Source: Wolbachia endosymbiont of Ctenocephalides felis wCfeT (GTDB lineage Bacteria > Pseudomonadota > Alphaproteobacteria > Rickettsiales > Anaplasmataceae). Taken from it: 64,000 nt of DNA. Below, piece after piece: positions 36,563 to 45,906 of this stretch. Position 1 is the stretch's first letter; each line of letters opens with the position of its first letter. The notes beneath the pieces were generated by a model. That model had not been told where the DNA came from and ran no database searches. It was given only the letters and a program-made list of their open reading frames with translations. The stretch spans positions 744,001 to 808,000 of the forward strand of contig NZ_CP051156.1 of the NCBI RefSeq assembly GCF_012277295.1, in the 5' to 3' direction. Position numbers and translations under genes: made by a program.

Positions 36563-36953
36563 ATTGCTCACTCCAAAAAATTGACAATGTACTTTAACAT
36601 ACCAATAATTATATAGCAAAAACTATTTTTATGCTAAAACAGCTATACATTATAATCATTACGTTAATAAATTATTAGTATCTATTCAGATCTGTAGCAA
36701 AATTAAAGAGTAAACTAGGTATTATATTATATATTTTTAATCTACCATCTTTAAGCTACTTAACTGAACTGATATTAGCAACAACATGCTTTATAAAAAC
36801 TTAACATAATTTGATTATAAAAGTTAAACTTTGGTGTTGAGCAATCATCTTTTTATGAGTTGGATAAACTGGAAAATAAATTGTATTTACTTTCACAATA
36901 TCTTAAGATTTAATGTCATTTTATCAATCAAAAGTATTACAATTTAGACTAGT
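36563..36953. other. Non-coding stretch of 391 bp
   Basis: Very AT-rich, with no credible reading frame. The only recognisable element is an IS66-like end relic at 36678-36720. The last part must carry the promoter of the AEC transporter, but I see no clear consensus. Confidence 0.5.
36678..36720 (+). mobile_element. Degenerate IS66-type left-end relic
   Basis: GTATCTATTCAG, then after a diverged stretch AAAATTAAAGAGTAAACTAGG, aligns with the element's left end (GTATCCATTCAG ... AAAATAAAGAGTAGACAAGG) at the same spacing. No transposase sequence follows. It may be an old solo end or the end of a related, diverged element. Confidence 0.5.
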
Positions 36954-37883
36954 ATGTTTATTACTCTTTTTCTTAAAATACTGCCTATTTATATCACTAT
37001 ATTTATTGGCTATTTAGCAGGAAAATGCCTTAAGATTGATAGAAATACTATATCTCAGATACTATTTTACATAGCTAACCCAATAGTGATTTTACATGGA
37101 ATATCTCATACAGAAGTTAACTTGCAAGTAATTTCTCTGCCTATTTTAATATGGTTCATAGGAAGTGCTATGTCTTTATCAGTGTATTATCTTTCTTCAT
37201 TCTTATTTAAGGATAATACACGAAACATACTAGCATTTAGCTCAGGAAGCACAAGTATGGGTTATTTTGGCTTACCAATAGCTATGGCTCTATTTGATGA
37301 AGATACAGTATCTGTGTATGTTGTTTGTTACATAGGAATGGCACTATTTGAAAATAGTTTGGGATTTTATATAGCTGCAAACGGTATTTATACAGCAAAA
37401 GAGTGCATGTTAAAGTTATTCAAACTTCCCTCATCCTATGCAATGGTTTTAGGATTTCTGATCAGTATATTTGATATTCACGTACCAACATTTTTGACAG
37501 ATGTTATGATAAATATCAGAAGTACATTTGTGACGCTAGGAATGTTACTACTTGGCGTGAGTATTGCGCAGATTACAAACTTTAAAGTAGATTGGAAACT
37601 TGCGCTTAGCACTATAACGGCAAAATATGTATTTTGGCCATTATTTGTTTTCGGAATCGTTCTTTTAGACACACACATCATACACGCATATGATAAAAGT
37701 ATATACAAAGCACTAATGCTGTTAGCTATTATTCCAATTTCTGGATCTAGCATAATATTAGCTAATATTCTAAATTACCAACCTGATAAAGCTACTTTGC
37801 TGTTACTAATCAGTGTTGGAATAGGATTATTCTACGTTCCATTCATAATATCACTATTCTTTGCTAAACTTGTGTCTTTTTAG
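36954..37883 (+). CDS. AEC (auxin efflux carrier) family transporter
   Basis: A 309-residue inner-membrane protein with about 10 hydrophobic segments arranged as two five-helix repeats. The opening IYITIFIGYLAGKCLKIDRN and the first-repeat NPIVILHGIS, with a middle GSTSMGYFGLPIAMALF, match the AEC/malate-permease-like family in the BART superfamily. The substrate is unknown; organic acids are typical. The frame is complete. Confidence 0.85.
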   Translation: MFITLFLKILPIYITIFIGYLAGKCLKIDRNTISQILFYIANPIVILHGISHTEVNLQVISLPILIWFIGSAMSLSVYYLSSFLFKDNTRNILAFSSGSTSMGYFGLPIAMALFDEDTVSVYVVCYIGMALFENSLGFYIAANGIYTAKECMLKLFKLPSSYAMVLGFLISIFDIHVPTFLTDVMINIRSTFVTLGMLLLGVSIAQITNFKVDWKLALSTITAKYVFWPLFVFGIVLLDTHIIHAYDKSIYKALMLLAIIPISGSSIILANILNYQPDKATLLLLISVGIGLFYVPFIISLFFAKLVSF

Positions 37884-37912
37884 TAAATATTTAGCAAGCA
37901 CAAGGTAAATGA

Positions 37913-38851
37913 TTACCTAGCTACTTGCTTTGTTGATTCACAAAAAGGTATAGACGAAGTATCTGTCACTTTACTTGAAGGTAATGTGGCTAAGTGCAAT
38001 ACCATTGACGTAACTGCAAGCATTAAGCCTATCACACACAAAATTTCTAATTCTGTCACTACTGCTGCAATAAAACAGCCTACTACCATAATGGCACATC
38101 CTACCTTTAGAGCAGTTCTGCAGTTCTTTGGTTCTTTTTCTTCTTTTAAAGCTGCTATGTACGAATCAATATCCTGAAGTAATTTATCAAAATCTTTGTG
38201 TATTTCACGGACCATCTTCTCTTTTGCTTGCTGGGAGTCATTTTCTCCATCTATTTTTGTTTGCTCTTTTAGCCATTTTACTTTTTCTCTTGATCTTGGC
38301 TTTTTTTCAGGAGAATCTATTTCACTATCTGGACCATTTTTCTCAGCAGCACTTAATATTGAGTTTACACTTTTTTCAGATGAAGCATTTGTTGTTGGTA
38401 TAGAGAACCATTCAGCTGCCGAGTATAAATAAACATACTGAAGTAATTTATCAAAATCTTCTTGCATTTCGTCAATCACGTCCTTTTTTACTTGCTGAGA
38501 GTCATTTTCTCCATCTATATTGTCTTCCCCAGCAACATCTGTAGTACTCACATCATTTTCTGAAACCTTAGCTTCTTGTTTACCTTCTGTCACTTGTTGA
38601 TTACTACTTTCTCCATCTGTCTTGCCTGGATCATTTAATGTTTCATTGTGTACTGAACTTTTTGTATTTTTCTTTGGTGATGAAAACTTATTCAAAGTAT
38701 TTGTTACAACGGATTTAATTTTTTTAATAGGACTCTTTTTCCTTCCTCCTTTCCCTAATACTGCAATATCCTGATGCGAACTTGCACCTAATGTTCCAGG
38801 AGTTCCTATTTCACAATCAGCCGTACTGCCAATTTTTTCATCTATCTTCAT
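37913..38851 (-). CDS. Hypothetical membrane-anchored protein with internal repeat
   Basis: A 312-residue product from ATG 38851 with GAGAGGG upstream. Residues 1-120 are low-complexity, Lys/Ser/Asp-rich. Two copies of a segment of about 37 residues (DGENDSQQVKKDVIDEMQED and DGENDSQQAKEKMVREIHKD, each followed by FDKLLQ) lie near 113 and 200. Two adjacent hydrophobic helices close to the C-terminus (CAIMVVGCFIAAVV and ILCVIGLMLAVTSMVL) would anchor it with the long N-terminal part on one side. Not recognised; candidate secreted or inclusion-type protein is speculation. Confidence 0.65.
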   Translation of the reverse strand: MKIDEKIGSTADCEIGTPGTLGASSHQDIAVLGKGGRKKSPIKKIKSVVTNTLNKFSSPKKNTKSSVHNETLNDPGKTDGESSNQQVTEGKQEAKVSENDVSTTDVAGEDNIDGENDSQQVKKDVIDEMQEDFDKLLQYVYLYSAAEWFSIPTTNASSEKSVNSILSAAEKNGPDSEIDSPEKKPRSREKVKWLKEQTKIDGENDSQQAKEKMVREIHKDFDKLLQDIDSYIAALKEEKEPKNCRTALKVGCAIMVVGCFIAAVVTELEILCVIGLMLAVTSMVLHLATLPSSKVTDTSSIPFCESTKQVAR

Positions 38852-38970
38852 AATACCCTCTCACACGTAACTTAAGCATATAAATAGCCTCACAGAACTA
38901 ATTTTCTATTAAAATTTAAGTTGCAAGAGACCACAGCTCAGATTCTTTGTTATCAAAGCTTTAAACAAGA

Positions 38971-38999
38971 TTGACTTTACAGCAATAGTTGCTTTAAAT
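38971..38999 (+). promoter_or_regulatory. Putative promoter of the nuoJ operon
   Basis: TTGACT (38971-38976), 17-bp spacer, TTAAAT (38994-38999), 30 bases before the nuoJ start. Confidence 0.45.
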
Positions 39000-39028
39000 T
39001 AGTAAAGATTGTTGCAGTTAAAGTATTA

Positions 39029-39616
39029 ATGCCTTTTTTCTTTTATTTTTTTGCAATTCTTAGCATTTTATCTGCCGTATGCGTGATTAGTGTAAGAAAT
39101 CCTGTACATGCAGTGTTATTTTTAATTCTTACTTTCGTTAATTCTGCAGTTCTTTTTATTCTGCTTGGGGCTGAGTTTATCGCCATGATGGTGTTGATAG
39201 TATACATTGGTGCAGTTGCAGTATTATTTCTCTTCGTAGTTATGATGCTTGATGTTGATTATATAAGGTTGCGTCATGGTTTTGCTAAACATTTCACTCT
39301 CGGTGCTGTGCTGTGTGCTGTGTTCTTTCTCATCATTAGTTTTGTGATCTATCGTTCAGCACTTAATATAGGCAATGTTATCAATTATAGTACCAATAAC
39401 GTAAGAGCTATTGGCAATTTGCTTTACACTGACTATATGTATGCTTTTCACCTATCTGGTATTTTGCTGCTGGTTGCAATTGTTGGTGCTATTGCTCTTA
39501 CTTTGCAGGACAAGAAAAAAGGAATAAAAAGACAGAATGTATTAAAGCAATTGACGCAATCTTCATCTGTAAAGTTAGTTAAGGCACAGTTTGGAAAAGG
39601 AGTAGAATGGAAATAG
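39029..39616 (+). CDS. nuoJ: NADH-quinone oxidoreductase subunit J
   Basis: A 195-residue membrane subunit of respiratory complex I (ND6 homologue) with five hydrophobic helices. The conserved helix 3 reads [24 protein letters not shown] without its first residues, with the typical glycine kink. It opens a tight run nuoJKLMN and overlaps nuoK by 10 bases. Complex I oxidises NADH and pumps protons; the other nuo genes are not in this window, as expected for Rickettsiales where they are split. Confidence 0.95.
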   Translation: MPFFFYFFAILSILSAVCVISVRNPVHAVLFLILTFVNSAVLFILLGAEFIAMMVLIVYIGAVAVLFLFVVMMLDVDYIRLRHGFAKHFTLGAVLCAVFFLIISFVIYRSALNIGNVINYSTNNVRAIGNLLYTDYMYAFHLSGILLLVAIVGAIALTLQDKKKGIKRQNVLKQLTQSSSVKLVKAQFGKGVEWK

Positions 39617-39915
39617 GATTGAATCACTTTTTAATAGTTTCTGCTATTTTATTTACCATTGGAGTATTTGGTATTTTCATCAATCGTAAGAGCATAATCA
39701 ATATACTTTTATCAATAGAAATATTATTACTATCAGTTAATATCAACTTAGTTGCCTTTTCTGCCTTTATGAACAACATAGTCGGGCAAATTTTTGTCAT
39801 GTTCGTCTTGACTGTTGCAGCAGCAGAATCTGGTGTAGGGCTTGCAATACTCGTTGTATACTACAGAAGCCGTGGCAATATAGATGTTGAACAAGCAAAC
39901 TTAATGAAAGAGTGA
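39607..39915 (+). CDS. nuoK: NADH-quinone oxidoreductase subunit K
   Basis: A 102-residue complex I subunit (ND4L homologue) with three membrane helices. The helix 2 and 3 glutamates used in proton translocation are in [13 protein letters not shown] and [12 protein letters not shown]. The start is ATG 39607, preceded by GGAGTAG inside nuoJ. nuoL starts 4 bases after its stop. Confidence 0.96.
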   Translation: MEIGLNHFLIVSAILFTIGVFGIFINRKSIINILLSIEILLLSVNINLVAFSAFMNNIVGQIFVMFVLTVAAAESGVGLAILVVYYRSRGNIDVEQANLMKE

Positions 39916-39919
39916 GGGT

Positions 39920-41773
39920 ATGGAATTTATACTGAAATTGATGGTGTTTTTACCACTTTTTGGTTCATTGTTTGCAGGATTTATCAGAAGAGATACTTTT
40001 AGTCAATTAATTACAACTATAAGTATTGGTGTATCTACAATCTTATCTTGGTACACATTCATTACCCTTTCTGAAAGCTATCATGTGGTTTTATTTCCTC
40101 TATTTTCATTAAGTGTTCTGAAGGTAAATTGGGCGATTAACATTGATGCTCTTTCATCATTAATGCTGATCGTTATTACCACTGTTTCGCTAGTAGTTCA
40201 TCTCTATTCTATTGGGTATATGAAGGATGATGAGGGGAAAGCAAGATTCTTCTCTTATCTGTCATCATTTACATTTTGCATGATTATGCTAGTTGTGAGT
40301 GACAATTTCGTGCAACTTTTTTTTGGTTGGGAGGGAGTTGGTTTATGCTCTTATTTGCTTATAGGATTTTGGTTCCAAAAGTATTCTGCTAACAATGCAG
40401 CAATCAAAGCATTCGTTGTCAATAGAGTAGGAGATTTTGCATTATTAATTGGAATGTTTCTTATCTATCATACGTTTCACTCTTTAGAGTTCACTGAAAT
40501 ATTTGGCACGGCTGATATTCTTGGTGCTGGAAGCATTAAAGTATTCTGCTGCAAGTTTAAGACAATTCATATAATATGCATATTACTCTTTATTGGCTGT
40601 ATGGGGAAGTCCGCTCAACTTGGTTTGCATGTTTGGCTGCCAGATGCAATGGAAGGACCAACCCCTGTGTCTGCGTTAATTCATGCAGCAACAATGGTAA
40701 CTGCAGGCATATTTTTAATAGCTAAGTGCTCTCCATTATTTGAGCTATCAAATGTAGCGCGAGAGTTGATAATTATCATAGGTGCACTTACTGCTTTTTT
40801 TGCTGCTACTGTTGCAATGAACCAGGATGATATAAAGAAAATAATTGCTTATTCAACCTGTAGCCAACTCGGTTACATGTTTATGGCATGTGGAATTTCT
40901 GCTTACAATGTTGCTATTTTTCATTTGATGACACACGCTTTCTTTAAAGCTTTACTATTTCTTGGCGCAGGTAACATAATTCATGCTATGCATCATGAAC
41001 AAAATATTCAAAAAATGGGAAATTGCTGGGAAAAAATCCCTTACACTTATGTTATTATGTGGATTGGATCGCTTGCACTGTCAGGAATTTTCCCATTTGC
41101 AGGTTTTTATTCAAAAGATCTGATAATTGAGCATGCTTATAGTGCAAATAGTTTTGCATTTGTGATCAGTTTGATTGTTGCATTTTTTACAGCACTTTAT
41201 TCATGGAGATTGCTTCTTTTAGTGTTTCATGGCGAAAAGCAAAACAACCTAGAAATACATAGAGCACCAAGAATTATGCTTATGCCAATACTGATCCTCG
41301 CTCTTGGATCAGTGTTTTCTGGAATATGGGGAGCCAATATTTTGAACATTACTGATAACATGTTCTGGAAGTCAAGTGTAGTGGTGGTAGATGGGCATGT
41401 ATCTCACAACTTGCTTTTAACGATATTGCCAACTTTGGTGAGCTTCAGTGGAATAGCACTTGCGTACCTTATTTATCATTACCGAATAGTTAAACAAATT
41501 AAAAGTAAATTTTTACTTAAATTTTTGGAAAATAAATGGTATTTTGATGAGATATATGAGTTTGCAATAATTACGCCAGTGAAGTTCATATCAAGGCTCT
41601 TGCGGAAATTCGATGTCAGAGTCCTTGATTCATTTGGACCAAATGGAATGGTAAGGCTGGTTGATGAGTGCTCGAAGAGTTCTATAAGGCTGCAGACTGG
41701 CTATATATTTGATTATGCGCTTGTTATGTTTGTTACTTTAATAATTGGCGCTTTGTATATTGTTATGAAATAA
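39920..41773 (+). CDS. nuoL: NADH-quinone oxidoreductase subunit L
   Basis: A 617-residue antiporter-like subunit (ND5 homologue) at the distal end of the complex I membrane arm. The conserved FFGWEGVGLCSYLLIGFW with its Glu, the lysine-bearing KSAQLGLHVWLPDAMEGPTP with SALIHAATMVTAG, and the long C-terminal lateral helix region are present. GAGGGT lies just before the ATG. nuoM begins 3 bases downstream. Confidence 0.96.
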   Translation: MEFILKLMVFLPLFGSLFAGFIRRDTFSQLITTISIGVSTILSWYTFITLSESYHVVLFPLFSLSVLKVNWAINIDALSSLMLIVITTVSLVVHLYSIGYMKDDEGKARFFSYLSSFTFCMIMLVVSDNFVQLFFGWEGVGLCSYLLIGFWFQKYSANNAAIKAFVVNRVGDFALLIGMFLIYHTFHSLEFTEIFGTADILGAGSIKVFCCKFKTIHIICILLFIGCMGKSAQLGLHVWLPDAMEGPTPVSALIHAATMVTAGIFLIAKCSPLFELSNVARELIIIIGALTAFFAATVAMNQDDIKKIIAYSTCSQLGYMFMACGISAYNVAIFHLMTHAFFKALLFLGAGNIIHAMHHEQNIQKMGNCWEKIPYTYVIMWIGSLALSGIFPFAGFYSKDLIIEHAYSANSFAFVISLIVAFFTALYSWRLLLLVFHGEKQNNLEIHRAPRIMLMPILILALGSVFSGIWGANILNITDNMFWKSSVVVVDGHVSHNLLLTILPTLVSFSGIALAYLIYHYRIVKQIKSKFLLKFLENKWYFDEIYEFAIITPVKFISRLLRKFDVRVLDSFGPNGMVRLVDECSKSSIRLQTGYIFDYALVMFVTLIIGALYIVMK

Positions 41774-41776
41774 AAA

Positions 41777-43219
41777 GTGTTGTTATTTAGCATATTCTTG
41801 CTTCCATTAATGGGAGCACTGATTTTATCTTTAGTAAAGATTGATCACAAGTCTATGGGCTTAAGACTACTCTCTCTGTTTTTTACAGTAATACCATTTG
41901 TGCTTAGTATTATAATACTTGCAGAGTTTGATTATAATAACACAAATTTTCAGTTCGTTAGCTACCCAATAGCAAATGTTGGAGTAGGAGTGGATGGCAT
42001 ATCATTGCCTTTTCTTCTACTTACGACCTTTTCATTTGTCATTTGCATACTTTACAATTGCAAAATGAAAGAACCAAATCTCAAGCCGTATATGGCATTG
42101 TTTCTACTGCTTGAAAGCTTTATAGTCGGTTTCTTCATTTCAATGAATGCTATAAGCTTTTATATATTTTTCGAAGCCGTTTTAATACCAATGTTCTTTA
42201 TTATTGGTATTTGGGGGGGAAAGCAAAGAGTATATGCAACATTTAAGTTATTTCTTTACACACTTGCTGGTTCACTATTATTTTTACTTGGGGTAGTATA
42301 TGTCTACAGTATTTTTGGTACTCTAAATATACAAAGATTAGCTACATTAATGCCAAATCTTGAGTTTAGTGTGCAGTTATTGCTGTGGTTTGCATTTTTT
42401 ATCTCTTTTGCAATAAAGGTGCCAATGTTTCCATTTCACACTTGGCTTCCTGATGCACACGTGCAATCGCCAACTTCTGGGTCTGTTATTTTAGCTGGTT
42501 TACTCATTAAAATGGGGGGATATGGATTTTTAAGGTTTTCCATTCCAATGCTTCCTTTAGCTAGCTTATATTTTTCAAATTTTGTAGTTGTATTGAGTGC
42601 TATTGCAGTTATATATGCTTCTTTAGTTGCATTTGCTCAGGATGATATAAAGAAGTTAATTGCATACTCTTCAATAGCACATATGGGAATTGTAACTGCT
42701 GGTCTCTTTTCGCTTAATGAAGAAGGAGTGCTGGGTGCTGCATTTCAAATGATCAGCCACGGGCTTATTTCTGCTGCATTATTCTTATGTGTCGGAATGA
42801 TGTATACCCGTGCTGGAACATTAGAAATTGCCAAGTATTTTGGCATAGTAAACACAATGCCAAAATTTGGTTTCATGTTTATTCTATTTTCAATGGCTTC
42901 AATAGGGCTGCCAGGAACTTCTGGATTTATAGGCGAGTTTTTGGCTATGATTGGAGTGTTTAAAAGTATGACATTTCTTGTAAGTTTTATTGCACTCGGT
43001 ACCATCCTAAGTGCTGTTTACATGCTTGGTTTGTGTAAAAAAACAATATGGGGGGTCAGTTATTCTAAATTATTAAATAATCGTTTGGACAAAATAGAAT
43101 TTTCAGTTCTAGTTTTGCTTGCAGTGTTTGTTGTTTTTCTCGGATTTTATCCAGCATTAGTACTGAAGTTTTTTAAGCCGTGTATGGTAAATCTGTTAAT
43201 CAAATATAATACACTATGA
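41777..43219 (+). CDS. nuoM: NADH-quinone oxidoreductase subunit M
   Basis: A 480-residue antiporter-like subunit (ND4 homologue). Signature stretches are FIFFEAVLIPMFFIIGIWGG in near-standard form (here YIFFEAVLIPM), KVPMFPFHTWLPDAHVQSPT, and AYSSIAHMGIVTAGL. The start is GTG at 41777; there is no ATG in a suitable position and no strong ribosome site, suggesting coupling to nuoL. The stop overlaps nuoN by 4 bases. Confidence 0.95.
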   Translation: MLLFSIFLLPLMGALILSLVKIDHKSMGLRLLSLFFTVIPFVLSIIILAEFDYNNTNFQFVSYPIANVGVGVDGISLPFLLLTTFSFVICILYNCKMKEPNLKPYMALFLLLESFIVGFFISMNAISFYIFFEAVLIPMFFIIGIWGGKQRVYATFKLFLYTLAGSLLFLLGVVYVYSIFGTLNIQRLATLMPNLEFSVQLLLWFAFFISFAIKVPMFPFHTWLPDAHVQSPTSGSVILAGLLIKMGGYGFLRFSIPMLPLASLYFSNFVVVLSAIAVIYASLVAFAQDDIKKLIAYSSIAHMGIVTAGLFSLNEEGVLGAAFQMISHGLISAALFLCVGMMYTRAGTLEIAKYFGIVNTMPKFGFMFILFSMASIGLPGTSGFIGEFLAMIGVFKSMTFLVSFIALGTILSAVYMLGLCKKTIWGVSYSKLLNNRLDKIEFSVLVLLAVFVVFLGFYPALVLKFFKPCMVNLLIKYNTL

Positions 43220-44607
43220 GCTATATACAGATATTGCCAGAAACGTTTTCTATAATCTCCTCACTAGTGTTGCTGTTATTTGGAATTGTACTCAATCGTC
43301 GTGTTGCCAATCTATTAGCACTTTGCTGCACAGTTGCAACTTTGGTTATTTTGATTTTTTCCACAGGCAGTAGTGAAATTTTTCTTTTTAATTCATTGGT
43401 AAAACTTAATTTATATATCAGGTCAGCTCAAGGATTAATTCTTGCCACGGGAGCTTTGGTGCTCTTATTGCTAAATGTATCAAAATATGATTACAAATAT
43501 GAATTTTCCATACTGATTCTTTTTGCGCTATTTGGTATGATCACTTTAGTTTCAGCCAACAGTTTGATTTCTTTTTATTTAGCTTTTGAGCTGATGAGCA
43601 TATCCCTGTATGTCCTTGCAAGCTTCAATAGAAATTCAGTCTATTCATCAGAAGCTGGAGTGAAATATTTCACACTTAGTGCGTTATCCTCCTGCATTAT
43701 GCTATACGGAATGTCATTAATTTATGGATATACAGGACAAATAAATTTCCCTGAAATAAGTGCATTTTTGCAAAGCCATAAGGTGACCCACGGCATAGTT
43801 TTTGGATTGGTATTTGTTCTTATAGGTTTATGCTTTAAGCTTGCCATTGCTCCTTTTCATATGTGGGCTCTGGATGTTTATCAAGGCGCACCAACTATAG
43901 TAACTGCATTTTTTTCCACTGCACCAAAAGCTGCACTTGTAGCATTTTTAATTCGCCTAATGAATGAAGAATTTGTAAATGTAGAAAAATATGTCCAACC
44001 TGTTCTTTTGTATGTTTCGGCATTATCTGTATTAATTTCAGCTTTTGGAGCATTGCGTCAGCATAATCTTAAGAGGTTATTTGCCTACAGCTCAGTAGGT
44101 CATGTAGGTTTTATACTTGCCGCACTTTCTATTTTTACACAATCAGGGGTAGATAGTGCTTTGCTGTATTTAGTAATATATATTATTACTAGTATAGGAT
44201 TATTTGCATATTTCATACAAATTGACGATGATGATTGCAAAATTGCAAATCTATCTGGCATAGGGAAAAAGCAACCAATTCTTTCCTTTCATCTTTCTTT
44301 ATTATTGCTTTCAATGTCAGGTATACCCCCGCTTGCAGGTTTTTTTGCTAAATTTTTTATATTTAAAAGCTTAGTCAATGCTGGCTTTATCGGCATATCC
44401 CTGGTTCTAGTTATTGCAAGTGTAATATCCTGTTATTACTACCTAAATATCATGAAGGTCATGTATTTTGACAAGGCTAGCAATAATAAAGTTGATTGCT
44501 CTAAAGCTCTGCTTGCAATTACTATAGTAGCTTCATTGATTAATCTCGCGCTCTTTACATGCGCAGAGGACCTTTATTCACTAATTAATTTAGTAACTAA
44601 AGGTTGA
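43216..44607 (+). CDS. nuoN: NADH-quinone oxidoreductase subunit N
   Basis: A 463-residue antiporter-like subunit (ND2 homologue). FYLAFELMSISLYVLASFNR (with its conserved Glu) and KLAIAPFHMWALDVYQGAPT are diagnostic, as is RLFAYSSVGHVGFIL. The ATG overlaps the nuoM stop (ATGA), indicating translational coupling. birA starts 3 bases later. Confidence 0.95.
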   Translation: MSYIQILPETFSIISSLVLLLFGIVLNRRVANLLALCCTVATLVILIFSTGSSEIFLFNSLVKLNLYIRSAQGLILATGALVLLLLNVSKYDYKYEFSILILFALFGMITLVSANSLISFYLAFELMSISLYVLASFNRNSVYSSEAGVKYFTLSALSSCIMLYGMSLIYGYTGQINFPEISAFLQSHKVTHGIVFGLVFVLIGLCFKLAIAPFHMWALDVYQGAPTIVTAFFSTAPKAALVAFLIRLMNEEFVNVEKYVQPVLLYVSALSVLISAFGALRQHNLKRLFAYSSVGHVGFILAALSIFTQSGVDSALLYLVIYIITSIGLFAYFIQIDDDDCKIANLSGIGKKQPILSFHLSLLLLSMSGIPPLAGFFAKFFIFKSLVNAGFIGISLVLVIASVISCYYYLNIMKVMYFDKASNNKVDCSKALLAITIVASLINLALFTCAEDLYSLINLVTKG

Positions 44608-44610
44608 TAA

Positions 44611-45324
44611 ATGGTTCATGAAGCATTTGAGGGCTTTGATATTCATCATTACATGGAAGTTTCAAGCACCAATGAAGAAGCACTGGACTTACTTGAAAAA
44701 GGAATATCAAGTGAGACTGTTATTGTTGCTAATAAACAAACAGAGGGCAGAGGGCGTACTGGAAAAAGTTGGATTTCTCCTGAAGGGAATTTATATACAA
44801 GTTTGATAATAGATCAAGCAAAAGATATTAATAGACTGACAGAGTTGACCTTTGTCACAGCAATCGCTGTTGGCAATGCCATACAGTCATCTATAAATAG
44901 TTGTAATATCCAATACAAATGGCCAAATGATGTTCTTGTTGATGGTAAGAAAATAAGTGGGATATTGCTAGAAAAAAAGTCTAATACGAACTGGCTAGTT
45001 ATAGGTATTGGAATTAACATTAATCATGCTCCGCTTTCGACAGCAACGTGTATGGGCGATTATGGTGTATCTGTGTCTAATATAGATCTATTGAAGGAAT
45101 TAATAATAAATTTTAATAAAGTAAGAAAACAATGGCTATCAAGTGGATTTTATGCTATAAGAGAGATGTGGTTAAAAAGAGCATTTAAGCTGAATGAACA
45201 AATCAGTATAAAATTAGCTGACAAGTTGTATGAGGGGATTTTTGCCAATATAAACGAAAATGGCAGGTTAGTATTACAGCAAAAAAATGGGAGCTTAATT
45301 TATTTTGATACAGGTATTTTATGA
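44611..45324 (+). CDS. birA: Biotin--[acetyl-CoA-carboxylase] ligase
   Basis: A 237-residue biotin protein ligase that makes biotinyl-AMP and transfers biotin to carrier proteins. Motifs: HYMEVSSTNEEAL, the ATP/biotin loop KQTEGRGRTGKSWISPEGNL (GRGRTG), KWPNDVLVDGKKISGILLE, and GIGININH. It lacks the N-terminal DNA-binding domain of E. coli BirA, so it is a class I enzyme without repressor function. It sits inside the nuo-ccm run; its last bases overlap the ccmD start (ATGA). Confidence 0.94.
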   Translation: MVHEAFEGFDIHHYMEVSSTNEEALDLLEKGISSETVIVANKQTEGRGRTGKSWISPEGNLYTSLIIDQAKDINRLTELTFVTAIAVGNAIQSSINSCNIQYKWPNDVLVDGKKISGILLEKKSNTNWLVIGIGININHAPLSTATCMGDYGVSVSNIDLLKELIINFNKVRKQWLSSGFYAIREMWLKRAFKLNEQISIKLADKLYEGIFANINENGRLVLQQKNGSLIYFDTGIL

Positions 45325-45452
45325 ACATGTACGTAATTTCTGCTTATCTTATCAGTTTGATATTGATTGCTGGCAAGCTAGTTTTCACTATTGTTCGCTA
45401 CAATAAGAGCAAAAAAATTTTAGAGAACCTAAAAAATGAAAAAAAAACATAA
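45321..45452 (+). CDS. ccmD: Haem exporter protein D (small membrane protein)
   Basis: A 43-residue protein. One hydrophobic helix (YVISAYLISLILIAGKLVF) is followed by a basic, helical tail (RYNKSKKILENLKNEKK), the organisation of CcmD, which joins CcmABC and helps release haem-loaded CcmE. The ATG overlaps the birA stop by 4 bases and its 3' end overlaps the ccmE start by 17 bases. Position directly before ccmE supports the call; the sequence itself is too short for certainty. Confidence 0.75.
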   Translation: MNMYVISAYLISLILIAGKLVFTIVRYNKSKKILENLKNEKKT

Positions 45453-45846
45453 GCGGTTAATTATTACTTCTGGAATCTTGCTCTTTTTAAGTTGCGCAAT
45501 CTTTTTTATCCTAACAACACTTAAGGAAAATATCTCATTCTTCTATACAGTAAGCGAAGCAGTAGCTTTACCAAACAGTCAGAAATCAATTCGTGTTGGT
45601 GGTATGGTTGTTGAAAATAGTGTGACACGCAATGATAGCGAAGTAGTTTTCCGCGTGACAGATTTTAATCAAAGTGTTATGGTAAAATATCAAGGAATAC
45701 TTCCACCAATGTTTTCAGAAAAAAGTGGTATTGTTGTGCAAGGTAAAATGATAAATAGTGAAACTTTTCTTGCAGATACGGTATTTGCAAAACACGATGA
45801 AAATTATATGCCAAAAGTTTCAAAACGGAAAAGCCCTGTTACCTGA
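45436..45846 (+). CDS. ccmE: Cytochrome c maturation protein CcmE
   Basis: A 136-residue periplasmic haem chaperone with an N-terminal membrane anchor (residues about 7-28) and an OB-fold. The haem-attaching His is in TVFAKHDENYMPK, the family's conserved HDENYxP motif. It takes haem from CcmC and passes it to CcmF for attachment to apocytochromes such as PetC (53822). It overlaps ccmD. IS66 copy G follows 60 bases after the stop. Confidence 0.95.
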   Translation: MKKKHKRLIITSGILLFLSCAIFFILTTLKENISFFYTVSEAVALPNSQKSIRVGGMVVENSVTRNDSEVVFRVTDFNQSVMVKYQGILPPMFSEKSGIVVQGKMINSETFLADTVFAKHDENYMPKVSKRKSPVT

Positions 45847-45906
45847 AAACCTGTCTGCAAATTCAAGTTCAGGAGGTGAGCTAATTTACGTAACATAAAG
45901 GTGAAG

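Noticed and set aside
38128..38432. Two overlapping plus-strand frames opposite the 312-residue gene
   Set aside because: Antisense to a gene with a good ribosome site and repeat structure; compositionally shadows.
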